A stretch of DNA of 64,000 bases from Channa striata (Eukaryota; Chordata; Actinopteri; Anabantiformes; Channidae): positions 19,621,523 through 19,685,522 of the forward strand of contig CM065180.1 of NCBI GenBank assembly GCA_033026295.1, given 5' to 3'. Both the position numbers and the translations under genes were made by a program. This document shows, piece by piece, positions 53,673 through 64,000 of the stretch (positions within the stretch are counted from its first letter, which is position 1; the number at the start of each line of letters is the position of its first letter). Under the pieces are notes generated by a model that was given only the letters and a program-made list of their open reading frames with translations, was not told the DNA's origin and did not search any database.

Positions 53673-54540
53673 GGACAACAATATGATGAGACACCTGTGG
53701 ATGGAGAGAATGCTTTTTTATGCAGTTTTATGCTGATGATGGCCTTTTTCTTATAAAGAATTTATAAGTAGCCATCCTGTTTTTATTAATTTAAAGTGAA
53801 GAAATAATTTAATTTGGTTGAGATATTTATACATCACATCCAGTTTGAGGAGTGTTGGAAGAGGAGTTTTTTTTTTGTTTGTTTGTTTGTTTTGTCTATT
53901 TTTAATGGTCTGTTACTTACATTGTTCCAAACCTTAAAACCCTTAAATTCTATATATCATAAATGTTAGAAAGCAACAAATCCAGACATTTCAATATACA
54001 GTATAATAATTAGATCCAGATGTTGTTTTGCTACTGTTTCATTGATGTTTAGCAGCTGAAATCGCTGTTAGTTGGACATTTTGAACTGTCAGCCATAAGT
54101 AAAACACGTGTGTCATGACATAAAGGCATCATAGAGAGGCATGAAAAGTAAACCCAGGAAGCTTAGAATCTTAAATATTAGTGTTATGCCCTATATTATA
54201 TCCTGGATATTCTAAAGCACAATAACAAGGACCGGTGCGCTTTCTAATTGACGAGATTCTGAATGACAGATGAAACAGAGCCAAGGTTACATAAAGCTGA
54301 ATTTATAGGCAGTTTTGAATTGAATTTCTACTAAAACACAAGTTGTTCACCTGCAGCCTGCAGTAGTTCCACTGAAGATTCCATAGACATTTACTTTTTT
54401 AACATCAAACACTTGGTTGAGAAATGTTCACGTATGAGGCAGATAATTGATGAACTCATGTTTTTAGTTGGATTCTAAAAAACAAACCTCAGCAAATAAA
54501 CTAGCACCGGTTTTGGGATGGCAAATATTCAGCATTTATA
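53673..54540. other. cabp5 3' UTR and intergenic
   Basis: AT-rich. No convincing AATAAA directly after the stop, so the 3' UTR end is not placed. GTTT microsatellite near 53877. Confidence 0.5.
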
Positions 54541-54544
54541 TGAG

Positions 54545-54722
54545 ACTTGGCCACTTTACTGGTATCCAAAGAACTTTACGCCGCTTCGATGTGGGAGGTG
54601 GAGTGAACAGTAGCCGGTCTGTTTCCAACGTGAGCAACCAAGTCAGACAGGAGGAGTCAGGAATCAAACTAACAACCCTGCCATTGTTGGACAAGCGTTC
54701 TACCTCTATTCATTTGGAAAAT
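54545..54722. repeat. Degraded interspersed repeat with tRNA-like phrase
   Basis: The phrase caggaatcaaactaacaacc ... gttggacaagcgttctacct resembles a common fish repeat tail (aggaatcgaaccaccaaccc type). Too worn to classify; the overlapping open frame is not a gene. Confidence 0.45.
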
Positions 54723-54864
54723 TAATTTCAAAAATGTGGAAGGGTTAATTAGGAAAACCTCATCCATCTCGCATCAATAGCTTAACTCAAATTTCATATT
54801 TGTGCAAACCCCTCACTCATGACTTTTCACGTCTGAAAAATAAATAAATATTGAAGAAGCGTCA

Positions 54865-55033
54865 TTAGCTTTTGATACTTTGATAATGTGCGGTTGCCCT
54901 GGCAGGGTCGAACTGCATCTTCCTGAGGATGAGTTGAAATTTATCCCAGGGGGTGTTTGTCACGGATAACGACTTCAGCCCTTCCGTGATCATGCGTTGG
55001 TAGATGATCTGCAGCTCCGGTAACGTGTCAATC
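54865..55033 (-). other. Exon-like open frame, unidentified
   Basis: After an acceptor (ctgtcctcag) the minus strand reads 55 codons without stop: IDTLPELQIIYQRMITEGLK, then SLSVTNTPWDKFQLILRK, then MQFDPARATAHYQSIKS-stop. Codon use is coding-like. It resembles the last exon of a gene between cabp5 and asphd1, yet I find no partner exon upstream and do not recognise the protein. It could equally be a relic. Confidence 0.35.
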
Positions 55034-55039
55034 CTGAGG

Positions 55040-58025
55040 ACAGATATCAATCAGATGAAAATGTTGCGCACTGACCGAGCGGCCGCAGTCAAGGCTGCCG
55101 TCACATTATTGTGACGTGACTGCAGCCGTGACCCGGGTAATAAAACCCTCAGTCCCTCCACCTGCCAAGCCTCTGTCCCACAAGGCCACAAACGGTGCTC
55201 AACATCTGCCTGAAGTTTCTTCATCACCCGGAATCACAAAAGTACTTTTGTTTGTTTGTGCTTGGTGTTAGAGCTGACTTGTTCTCACAGTTTTGGAAAA
55301 AGAAATTGCAAGGTGTGTCTCAGATGTTATTTTATTATTTTGTATTTCATTTTATTTTTTTGTTCTTGTCAGTTATACATTGATTGATACCTTGTTTGGG
55401 TGACACACCAGTCTGTTAAGAATTGCTTAATAATGTAACCAGTGAGGATTTTTTTTTTAATATTTGTGCCACAGTGTGAAAATGTATTCAGTTATGATTG
55501 TCTTTCTTTTCACTTGTGCATAGATATTATAGTGTTCCCACAGGATTATCCCTATTTTATCAAGAATGGCTGCCAGGCTAAAATCTGACATTGGATAAAT
55601 CTGTTTCAATTGCTCAAATATAATATAAATTATTCCATGTGTACATACAATAGACATTGGGTTTTTTTTTTTTGGTGTTTGTTTGTTTGTTTAGCATTTT
55701 TACAAGACAGAAAATATTCCAAAATAAAACTTCATGCCCAATCCATAATGTGAGTGGTGTTTAAGTAAAGTGGGTTACTATTATACTGATTATTGCTCTT
55801 CCATGGAATATAAACAATAAAATGGGCCATGCCTCATACCACATTCAGTTTAAGTAGGCCTGAACTCAACTAAGTAATAAAACACTGCACCATATGAAGC
55901 AGTATAATCCACATTTTTGTACTTTAATATATCTCCATAATAGTTCCAAATGGTAAACTGTTGTGTCATAGAAATGAATTCCTTTAATAATACGTTGCTC
56001 ATTTGCAATCTTTTCCTGAAAATAATCCCTCTAGGGTTGCTGGAACTGTTGCATAACAAAAAATCTACATGAATATGACAATAGCTTCTTTTTATCTTTG
56101 AAATTAATGTGCTGCACGTTGCTCAAACTCTGGTTTAAAAGCATCATTGTGACACTGCAATGTGCATAAGTTTTGGTGATGTGAGGTGGACAGCTGAGCA
56201 AATTCAGGATTAGAGTTTCATCCCAAGACTGGCATCTCTTCCTGCTGACCTATGACAGCGACAGCCATGAGCTGTATATATTATTTACTTAAATCCCACA
56301 TGGGTCATTGGGTAAATGTCCATTGTTTAAAAAAACATATATAAAACATACATAAAGCTACATATAAGCATTGTCAGGAATAATCTGTGTCTCTGGGGGG
56401 ATTAGTCTCTGTAATCCTCATCATGGGACCCTCGGACAGACAGATGGCAGAGAAGACAAAATCAGCAACACTAATAAAATGGATAAAAGTACCCAAAAAA
56501 GGACCAGGAGGAGTTTATTGAACCGTAATGGGTGAAAATGGTTTCACTCTATTGTGTATTTATTAGATTTTAGATATTTCATATTGTGCCGCGCCTTTGC
56601 ACCTTAACTTTTCTTTCTCTATATTTTGTGTTTGCACCCGACACCAAGACTAAGTCCTGATATTGTTAAGTTGACTGTTACTTAACTGTGCCTGGCATTT
56701 CTGATTTCTGATTATGTTATTAAATGTGAGCTACAGGACCCTGACCGATAGAACAGGAGGTCTTACCACTAACAGTTGTATTATCAAACGCCATTTTCAA
56801 CTTTCATAAAAAAAAAACTATTTTGCGAAAAGCTGGGACAGTTTATTAAATTTTAATAGATACGAAAACGCAATGATATGCAAAAATAATATTTTTGAAT
56901 AGTACAAAGACACGAGAAATGAGAAGTTTCATATTCTTTTCAGTAAATGATTTTTGCCTAAATGTTTTGCAAACTTCAGGGACTGTTTTCATTTACTATT
57001 GAACCATAATGTCATAACCATTGGACATTTGGTTTGAGGTAGTTTTACAGAAATGTAATTAATTACTAAAAATGTTAATTTTTAAATTGTGATATGTTTC
57101 CTTTGTGTTAATTCTAAATTTTAAAAAAAGGTTCAATGTGATTTGTTTCATATTTACATTACTGTGTCCCAGTCCAGGAGTTGTGCGGTACATTCGCTCC
57201 CAGGTAGCCAACAGACCGATTGATACTATATTTCTTATACAATACATTAATGTCATTTATTCTAAAAAGAAATGTTTGTTTCCCCACACAAGTCCATATA
57301 AAATATAGTACTTTCTTATTTGAATAACGTGCACACAGGCAGGGTTGATATATTGATATATTATTTATTTATTCATTCATTTGGTTTGTTTCATTTTGGT
57401 AATTTAGAAGCCAAGGAAAAAAGAGTATTAACAAAAGCCTTGACATATGTCATAAAATATGTAAACCACCAGTAATAATAATAATAAAAAACAATGAAAA
57501 AATATTATAATATAAATAGAAACCTACCAGAACAAAATAACCACAAGTGTAATTTGTGTAGTGTGTATATATACCTATCATTTTGAAAACTAAAATGAAA
57601 ATACATTTAGAGGATGTATGTATCATGTAGTCACAGTTTTTTAACCATAATCTATCTAAATTTCCAAATAAAATTCAAATTACATTTCCATTTCACATGA
57701 TGTTTTCTTGTGCATGCTTCAACAGCGGAAAACAAAGTAATGAAATCATGACAAACACACACATGCAAATAGCGTTCACTGGTTACAGCTGTGAACATCC
57801 GATTCTCTTCTGCTTTTATTCTCTCTGTCAGTCAGTTCGTCGTTTCAGCCATCGTATTCGTGGGACTTCCTGACGTGCGCCATAAATCAAACACCACTTG
57901 AAAGCACGGCTCGCGGCCTGTGTAATTCTCAGGGCAGGCTCACACAGTGATTCATCGACTGGAAGAAGATGCGCGACCCACAACGTGCAGGGCTAAGGTA
58001 AGGCGTCCCTGCATGTCGGGGAGCG
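55040..58025. other. Intergenic, mostly AT-rich
   Basis: A short GC-rich patch near 55070-55200 precedes the exon-like frame. Minus frames at 55457-55657 and 55850-56059 show no domain. The rest is AT-rich with small homopolymers. Confidence 0.45.
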
Positions 58026-58029
58026 GGAT

Positions 58030-60405
58030 TCACAGGTCAGGGCTGAACATGAAGTCCAGCGCTTGTCTCTCTGCTGCAGCCACATTTGGATGCCACAGGT
58101 CCACGCTCAGAATGACTCGGGGTCCCGCGTCCGGAGCTCCTTCAAATATACACATGACATTGTCATTCAAAGTCACTTGTTGTGAACAACACAAAGATAC
58201 TGCAGCTTTGAATACACAGACGATGTGATGCAATTCATTTTTAAAGATGATAAGAGCAAGACTAAGAAATTCCTGTCACACATGAGCATTTGTTTTCCAC
58301 CTCCACTCTCTCTGATCCAGGAATCCGAGGTTTATAAATTATGAGCTAATTCGATTTTCAGTGATTCACCGACCCTTGTGGGAGACGGTGTGAAGGAACG
58401 AGTCGTCAACCAGGAGGCAGTGTCCCTCTGACCAGCACTGAGGCTCCCCTCCCACCACCAGCTCACACAGCGGCGGAGTCTGCAGACCTGCAAAAAGGAA
58501 GTTCGCTTTTTGACGTGAGGCACAGCGCAAAATGTGACGCATTTCCTAGAACAAGAAGAACATGTGCTCTAGTCCTGTGTTTAAAGCACAGAGGATTAAA
58601 ACCAGACGGATAATAGGACAAAATAGGCTAAAAGGAAATGAACCCCCTCCACCCTGACCTACAAAGTGTGCTATTATGTAATAATGATTTAATAATTTTT
58701 CTTTTTTTTGTTAATATTGTGGTGAGTCAAAGCAGCGTCGACTTGCCCCATGACCCTGAACTCTACAACATGTTTGTATTGCCTCTTACTCAACTTTCCT
58801 TGGACGGAAGTAAGAAACTTCCTGCCGTACATCAGGTAAAGGACGTCTTCGCTGATATTTAAAGTCCTTTTGGTTCTAGTTTGTCCAGTACATGTAAATA
58901 AGTGTCATTAAAAGTCTCTCTGACTTCCTATGTTAACTTAGATCTCTATTTTTTGCTGAAAATGCCTCCAAATGACATCACCTGGAGGACCCATCAGTTC
59001 AGATTATCTCTTCGCATATACTGTGTAGTTTGAACTTTTAATGATACAAAACTCCACCGGTTGATGTCATCTGGAGGAGTTTTTCAGCTAGAAGCAGAGA
59101 AATATTTTCATATGTAGAAGTCTTAAAGCAACAAAGTATATTTTCACCCTAAATTAAAGCCACAGAGCCATAATTTAAAGAAATAGAGGACTTCACGTAA
59201 CAAAGACATAACGAGTTTATAACTGAGAGGGTCAGACCACTGCAGGTGAACCAGTGGTTGCTTTACAAACCAAGGTGACAACGGAGTCGGGTATTTGTGG
59301 GTCCATATGAACTCCCCAACGTAGCTCCGGGCCCCAACAGCCAAAACCCCGCAGATCCCAGGGAGTTGCTGCTTATGAATGTGCGTAGAGAGAGAAGCGT
59401 CCGGTAGGTGCAGGGACAGGAGCGACAGTTGGCCGCCACGCTGACGCCTGCACTGTACAGGGGAAACACGGCCTGGGCCTGAAAGACATAATGACCTTTG
59501 ATGACTTTGACCCGTGTTGGAATAAATAGAAATCGTCTTGAAAGATCGCGTCTTGTACCTTTGGTCCCAGGCAGGTCCAGCCGTGTTTTGAGTCAATGCC
59601 CCGCTGGTAAACAGCTTTGAATTCATCCAAGATTACAGGGTAATTTGCTTCTAAGACCTCGATGTCATGTCGATGCGCGTCACGCGGAAAGAAAGGGACA
59701 CTTGGGACATCTGGCAGGAAGAACAGATGAGGCTTCTGTATGGCGCAGTGATCACTGAGTTTGACCTGGTGTGAGAACAGTGGGACACAGACATGAGTCA
59801 ATCTCGAGGCTTTCTCTCCCCACCCTGAACAAAAATAACTGCTTGAACATATATCGCTGTGTGGTTATGCATGCTTGAAAACACCTCTTGCATCCGTTCA
59901 CCGCCAGCAGCCATCACCTGCTGACGTCCCGCACGGAAAAAACTAGTACCTGCTCACGGAGGCCTTTGTGAATCCGGCCCATGCCCACCCAACTGTAGCG
60001 CTTGGCGTATTCTTGCAGGGCCGCGTACAGTTTCTTGGCTTCTGCAGAGGCCTGGGCTGGGAACAAGGCATGACTCAGCACCGGGGTGAGGTAGCCCTGT
60101 CCCTGCTCCTCATCCTCCTCTGTTTCCATGGAAATAAAGGGAGTCATTTGATCACCGCGCGACAACTTGGACCGCGCGCTGCACTTTGTGCCAGCGCAGA
60201 TGCCGCTGCGGGACATCATCGAGCGCCTTGAGCCGGACTTGAGCTTTCCGGCGTGCGCGTGGCCTGGAATGGGAAGGTCGGAGCCCACGCGGTAACAGTG
60301 CCACAGGAACAGGAGCAGCAGCGTCCACAGAAGGCCGCTCAGCGAATGGACCCCCAGCTCGACATACGGAGGCGAGGGCAGTGTGTTGATGGACCAGTGC
60401 ATCAT
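58030..60405 (-). CDS. asphd1: Aspartate beta-hydroxylase domain protein 1, complete
   Basis: Five coding exons with GT/AG borders: 59950-60405, 59559-59765, 59271-59478, 58374-58487, 58030-58139 (364 residues). A single N-terminal membrane segment (SLSGLLWTLLLLFLWHCYRV, about residues 21-40) is followed by a linker, EYAKRYSWVGMGRIHKGLRE, and the Asp/Asn beta-hydroxylase fold. Putative iron ligands of the 2-oxoglutarate oxygenase family are His289 (RCHLG) and His323 (DDSFLHTV); the Arg in GPRVILSVDLWHPN fits the 2-oxoglutarate contact. LLVDDSFLHTV, SSNSLGSAGF and the neighbour sez6l2 favour ASPHD1 over ASPHD2. Substrate unknown in the family. Confidence 0.92.
58880..59120. repeat. Intronic copy of the 1.5-1.9 kb dispersed repeat
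   Basis: Contains gatgtcatctggaggagttt and the related cctggaggac phrase, inside the asphd1 intron between 58487 and 59271. Confidence 0.4.
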
Positions 60406-60409
60406 CTAA

Positions 60410-61200
60410 ACGTCTGAGTCCCTCAAAAACTGGAATGCAAACACACAGATTGTGGTTGGACATACATTCATGCGTAATATAGAAAAGATGGGCAAAATAT
60501 GTTTGTTACATTTGACTTTTTCCTAATTTATGTTAAAATTCTGCACCACAAACAGCAGCAAGTGGTCTTTCTTACAAGGCACAGTCACATCTGGCTTGTC
60601 AGAGTCTTAAAGATCATAATTAGGAGAAGAGACTGCCCTGGTTTCAAACAGTCAACTCATTTTAACGTTAATCCTCCGCGGGGTCACAGGGGAGCTGAAG
60701 CTCATGCCAACCAGGCACCCACTGCAAATTAGTGAAACATGTAGGGCAGGTTATCGGACCACCGCACAGCCGCTGACCCCTCGGGTTACTTGGTTCTCTG
60801 AGACTGGCTTCATGCCGTGTTGTGCGTCCTGATTTTGGACTCACTGCTCCCCGAGCAAATCAGCTGTGACTGTGGCTGGAGATTTCACAACTAGGGCTTC
60901 CATCCAAACTTTTGAACCCTGGATAACAACTTTTCCCTTAAAGTTAGAGCTGGGGGGACAGTGGGACATTTTAAGGGAAGATGTTAATTCCTGTGATGGT
61001 GTTAAAATCTATTCATAACCTCAGTACTGACACTTGGTGGAGCTGCGTTTGCGTGTTGCATTTGGGCCGTTGATCAATTTGCAAGTGCGATTATGCGTGT
61101 GTGTGTCTGTGTGTGTGTGTGTTTGTTTGTGTGTGTGTGGGGGGGGGGCTCTCTCCTAATAGGCTCATTCCAACGAATTCGTGAATTACATGCCAAGTGG
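60410..61200. other. asphd1 upstream region
   Basis: 5' flank of asphd1, followed by a mixed (GT)n/G run at 61095-61148. No coding exon seen. Confidence 0.5.
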
Positions 61201-61530
61201 TGACACAGCCCGCAGGAAACACCTACAGGCCGTCGCCTGTCAAGGTGTCCCGCAAACTGTGGACTTCACCCTCCCTCCTGTTTGTCTCATGCACCGGCCC
61301 CCGCAGCTCCGCTGGCTCACGTTTCCTGTCCGCAGTCCACGTTAGCGCCCCCCGAACCCCCCCATCAACAGGGAAGCGCCGCGCAAAGACATGCAGCTGT
61401 GCAGATGGGGAAACGTATCGCACATGCGTCTGATTACCTGGGGACACCGCGCAGCGCTGCGTCGGACGCTCTCCGGCCCCGTGTCGGTGGACAGGCTCCT
61501 CCGGCGCCCGCGGACGGAATGTGGCTCTCA

Positions 61531-61571
61531 GCCGCCGCTGCTGCTGCTGCTGATGCTGCTGCAGCGGCGGC
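61531..61571. repeat. CTG run in a perfect hairpin
   Basis: GCCGCCGCTGC (61531-61541) and GCAGCGGCGGC (61561-61571) are exact reverse complements around a CTG-rich 19-base loop. Confidence 0.7.
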
Positions 61572-61577
61572 GCGCGG

Positions 61578-61591
61578 CCGCTAGGGGGCGC
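61578..61591 (+). promoter_or_regulatory. CTCF-like motif in the CpG island
   Basis: CCGCTAGGGGGCGC matches CCASYAGRKGGCRS at 13 of 14 positions. It lies between the IGH side and sez6l2. Confidence 0.55.
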
Positions 61592-62378
61592 GCCGCCGCC
61601 CCGACGCAGATGCCCTCACATCTCAGTCGAATGCGTCAACCGCACGGGAGCCAGCCCGAGACGTCTCACCAGCACAAACCCCTCTGTGTCCCCGGGGCCT
61701 AGAGACACAGGACACGGTCCGAGAGCCGGAGCGCTGAGGTAAGCGGGTCGGCCGCCGCGGTTCCGACGAGCGGCGCCGAAAAAAACGGTCGTCCGCACAA
61801 AGAGAAGAGGGGCCGCGGCAGGTGCGAGCGGCGCCGCCGCGAACACAAGCCTCGTTTTGTCACACGCCGCGCGGGCATCGTCACCGAGGAAACGCCTCGC
61901 ACCGCGGCCGAGGAGCCGGAGGACGCGTCCCCGTCCCCGTGGACGGGCTCGGCGTCCACCTGCGCCGAGGGACACGCTCGTTCGCTCGTCTTTTTGGAAT
62001 AGCGCATTTTCGGGCATGTTGTTGCAGCTTCGGGGGGGGGGGGACGATGGGAATTGAACCTCGAAGCGCGTGTGACGTGCACCTGTCCGTCCGTAAAGCC
62101 CCGACACGCTCCTTCACGCCGCCGTGTTGTGCAGAGTGAGTGGATCCATCCCCGGGTCGGTGCAGCTGCGATCAGCCGCGGATCCACCGTGATCCACCGT
62201 GATCCACTAATCCGAGTCATCGTGGCCTGTGTGATGTAAACATATGCTCGGCACCGGGATCGCGAGGGAATTTTCTAAGGACGTGACTAATAATTCGCTG
62301 TTCGTCCTGTAATTCTACTGCACAACGGTTTGTTAATCAGCCTGCTTATTTTTAACGTCCCCAGCATCATCCAAAGCC

Positions 62379-64000
62379 ATGGGGTTCACACACCTTGCTG
62401 TGATGTCTGTCACCATGATCCACCTAGTTTCAGGTAACTGTGTGTGTGTGTGTGTGTGTGTGTGTTCCCTAATGCACGCACATACACAATCATGGCCTAA
62501 TACAGAACGATTAATTTTGTCTTTTCTGAGCATCTTACCTGTCATCTCCCACTAACTGGGTTTGTTTTGTTTATTCCTTTATGCAAATTACAAAGCCATA
62601 AATAGTTCTGGTTATTTCAGGTATGAGTTTTATGAATCCTGAGCCTGACACACCGCCAACATCCGCCCCAGACTCCTACCCTCTGGGTGACTTGATTCAC
62701 GCTGCCCTGCAGAGTAAGGAATACTTGGGGCAGGCTTCTGCAGGCACAGGTACAGCATGACAATCCTTCCGGGGTCGTATAATTCATCATGTCGGTGAGT
62801 GGAAACGGTCCACGCTGAACTGAAGTGATGCTCTCTCCAGGTACCACCACCAACCCGACGCAGGCCGTGCCAGACATCGGGCAGACCGAGTCGGAAGCTA
62901 CAGCCATATCCCCGGGGCTGCTCACCACAGCTTTAAGCTCCTCTTCTGCCGCCAGCCACATGGGCCTGAGGAAAGCCATGTCCTCGCTCCCCATAGAGGA
63001 GGAGACCACCACCACGCTGATCACCACGACCACCATAACCACAATGCACATGCCAGGTACTTCCATGCCACCAAACACGGCTTCCATTGCAAGCTGGTTA
63101 GTCTCAAATCATTTCCGATAATATGGAGCGAAAAATGTGCGGTTTTGGAGCAGCCCGGGCTTCAGGTGCGCCAGCATATCAAATGACGTTCCGAGTCGCA
63201 ACTTTCAAGATTTGTTCCTTTCTGTCAATCTTGGAAGAAAGAAGAAGAAGAACACGGCAACGTTTGCAGGTAACACAGAACAATCTTACTGAACAATGTT
63301 AGTTACACGTAAAGACAACGATGCAAATGTAGTTAATATTTTATCATCATTCCAACAGTTTTACATAACCAGTCTTTAGCGACTTAAGGCAGCTATGAGC
63401 CAACATAGCTGCCTGATAATAATGAGAAGTGACTTTCAGTAACATGTTCCATATACAGGATTGAATAAATGCATGTTCAGCCCACTGCTGACAGATTTAG
63501 CTGGTTTTTCATATTTAAAGTGGACACATGTTTGTTGTGGCTCTGGAATTATTTCTTCAAAAATAACATGCTTTTGGTATGTCTGCATTTCAGGACTGGC
63601 TCTTTTTCGCTTGATTTGTTTTTTGGGAGAAAGTTTTGGAGAAACCGAGACAAATCGCCGTCACCAAAGCAGACCAGTGATGAAGACGAAGAAGTCCACT
63701 GCTGCTGTTAAATGCATGAATACCGTGTCTCATGAGGATTCATGTATGTTTTTTCTCAGATAGCAGTTAAGATTGTATTCACTCCAAAAAGATCCACACA
63801 CAGTGTCCCCAGAAATACACTGTAAAATTGGTCCTTAAATCTCAATGGCCATAATCATAAACGCTGGATGTACCAACTTTACCTAAAGTTCCCTGTTACA
63901 TTTTTTAAAAAGTCTTGTTTAGCTTCAGTAGAATCTCTTTCACTCACTGAGAGGAAGCTTTGATGAGATAGAGAACGGCTGACGACATGTAAAAAGATGT
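62379..64000 (+). CDS. sez6l2: Seizure-related 6 homolog-like 2, first three coding exons (partial)
   Basis: Exons 62379-62433 (signal peptide MGFTHLAVMSVTMIHLVSG), 62621-62749 and 62841-63056, all leaving phase 1 with GT/AG borders. Exon 2 encodes PLGDLIHAALQSKEYLG. Exon 3 ends with an acidic-threonine stretch, EEETTTTLITTTTITT, near-identical to EEETTTTIITTTTVTT in human SEZ6L2 as I remember it. The protein is a neuronal type I membrane protein with CUB and sushi domains; those exons lie beyond base 64000, and 63057-64000 is intron. Divergent arrangement with asphd1 is the same as in human 16p11.2. Confidence 0.86.
62437..62464. repeat. GT microsatellite in sez6l2 intron 1
   Basis: (GT)n run directly after the exon 1 donor. 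Confidence 0.8.

Larger units (their letters stand above)
61205..62235. promoter_or_regulatory. CpG-island-like region between asphd1 and sez6l2
   Basis: About 1 kb dense in CG dinucleotides, in strong contrast to the AT-rich remainder. It sits between divergent asphd1 (minus, ATG 60405) and sez6l2 (plus, ATG 62379). It probably holds the sez6l2 promoter and non-coding first exon; a possible donor gtgagtgg starts near 62136. The many overlapping open frames on both strands (for example 61616-62220) result from the lack of stops in GC-rich DNA and show no domain. Confidence 0.7.

Noticed and set aside
61223..62239. Numerous Arg/Pro/Ala-rich open frames on both strands
   Set aside because: GC-rich DNA has few stop codons; the frames overlap each other, lack domains and lie in the CpG-island-like promoter.
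63461..63763. Open frames after sez6l2 exon 3
   Set aside because: No CUB-domain sequence and no matching phase 1 exon; best read as intron.

Overview
The window looks like teleost fish nuclear DNA, probably from a percomorph. It is AT-rich and intron-containing. It carries fish-type immunoglobulin heavy-chain variable (IGHV) segments, teleost interspersed repeats and three single-copy vertebrate genes with clean GT/AG exons. The species cannot be fixed from sequence alone.

Positions 1 to about 50.2 kb are the upstream (V) part of an IGH locus. I count 22 IGHV genes with an open V exon and about two dozen pseudogenes or fragments. A complete unit is a leader exon of 40-55 bp, a short intron, a V exon of about 300 bp, then a recombination signal sequence (RSS: heptamer CACAGTG, 22-23 bp spacer, nonamer near ACAAAAACC). 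Nearly all units are on the minus strand, so the D, J and C segments should lie to the left of base 1; none is in the window. Families by leader and FR1: I (leader MDCRTGLLLLTLCWTG; DAQTLTESEPVV), Ib (SEAQTLTESEPAI), II (leader MFSVALLLLLAAGSC; KCEELTQPESVTV), III (leader MINTLTLLLLVLSLTC; SMESIPPSSVV), plus two divergent pseudogene lineages at 6.9 kb and 44.4 kb. Three of the 22 have a lesion outside the V-exon frame: 17.9 kb (start codon and promoter deleted), 27.5 kb (no leader) and 34.6 kb (heptamer destroyed). Promoters carry an octamer (ATGCAAAT or one-mismatch forms) upstream of most leaders.

The V region is a patchwork of duplicated blocks (1.9-2.8 kb with 30.4-31.4 kb; 14.6-16.5 with 33.7-35.6; 17.9-20.0 with 25.4-27.9; 10.7-11.9 with 41.2-42.3). 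It contains one small inversion (36.7-38.7 kb, two V units on the plus strand), two small hAT-like elements with 8-bp target duplications, and two RTE-like LINE remnants. All five family III genes, and remnants at the far edge, carry a CTCF-like motif beside the RSS.

Right of the cluster are cabp5 (plus, 51.4-53.7 kb, complete), asphd1 (minus, 58.0-60.4 kb, complete) and the first three coding exons of sez6l2 (plus, from 62.4 kb, running off the edge). The last two are divergent around a GC-rich CpG-island-like region at 61.2-62.2 kb. The ASPHD1/SEZ6L2 pair is also adjacent in human 16p11.2. These genes mark the 5' boundary of the IGH locus here.
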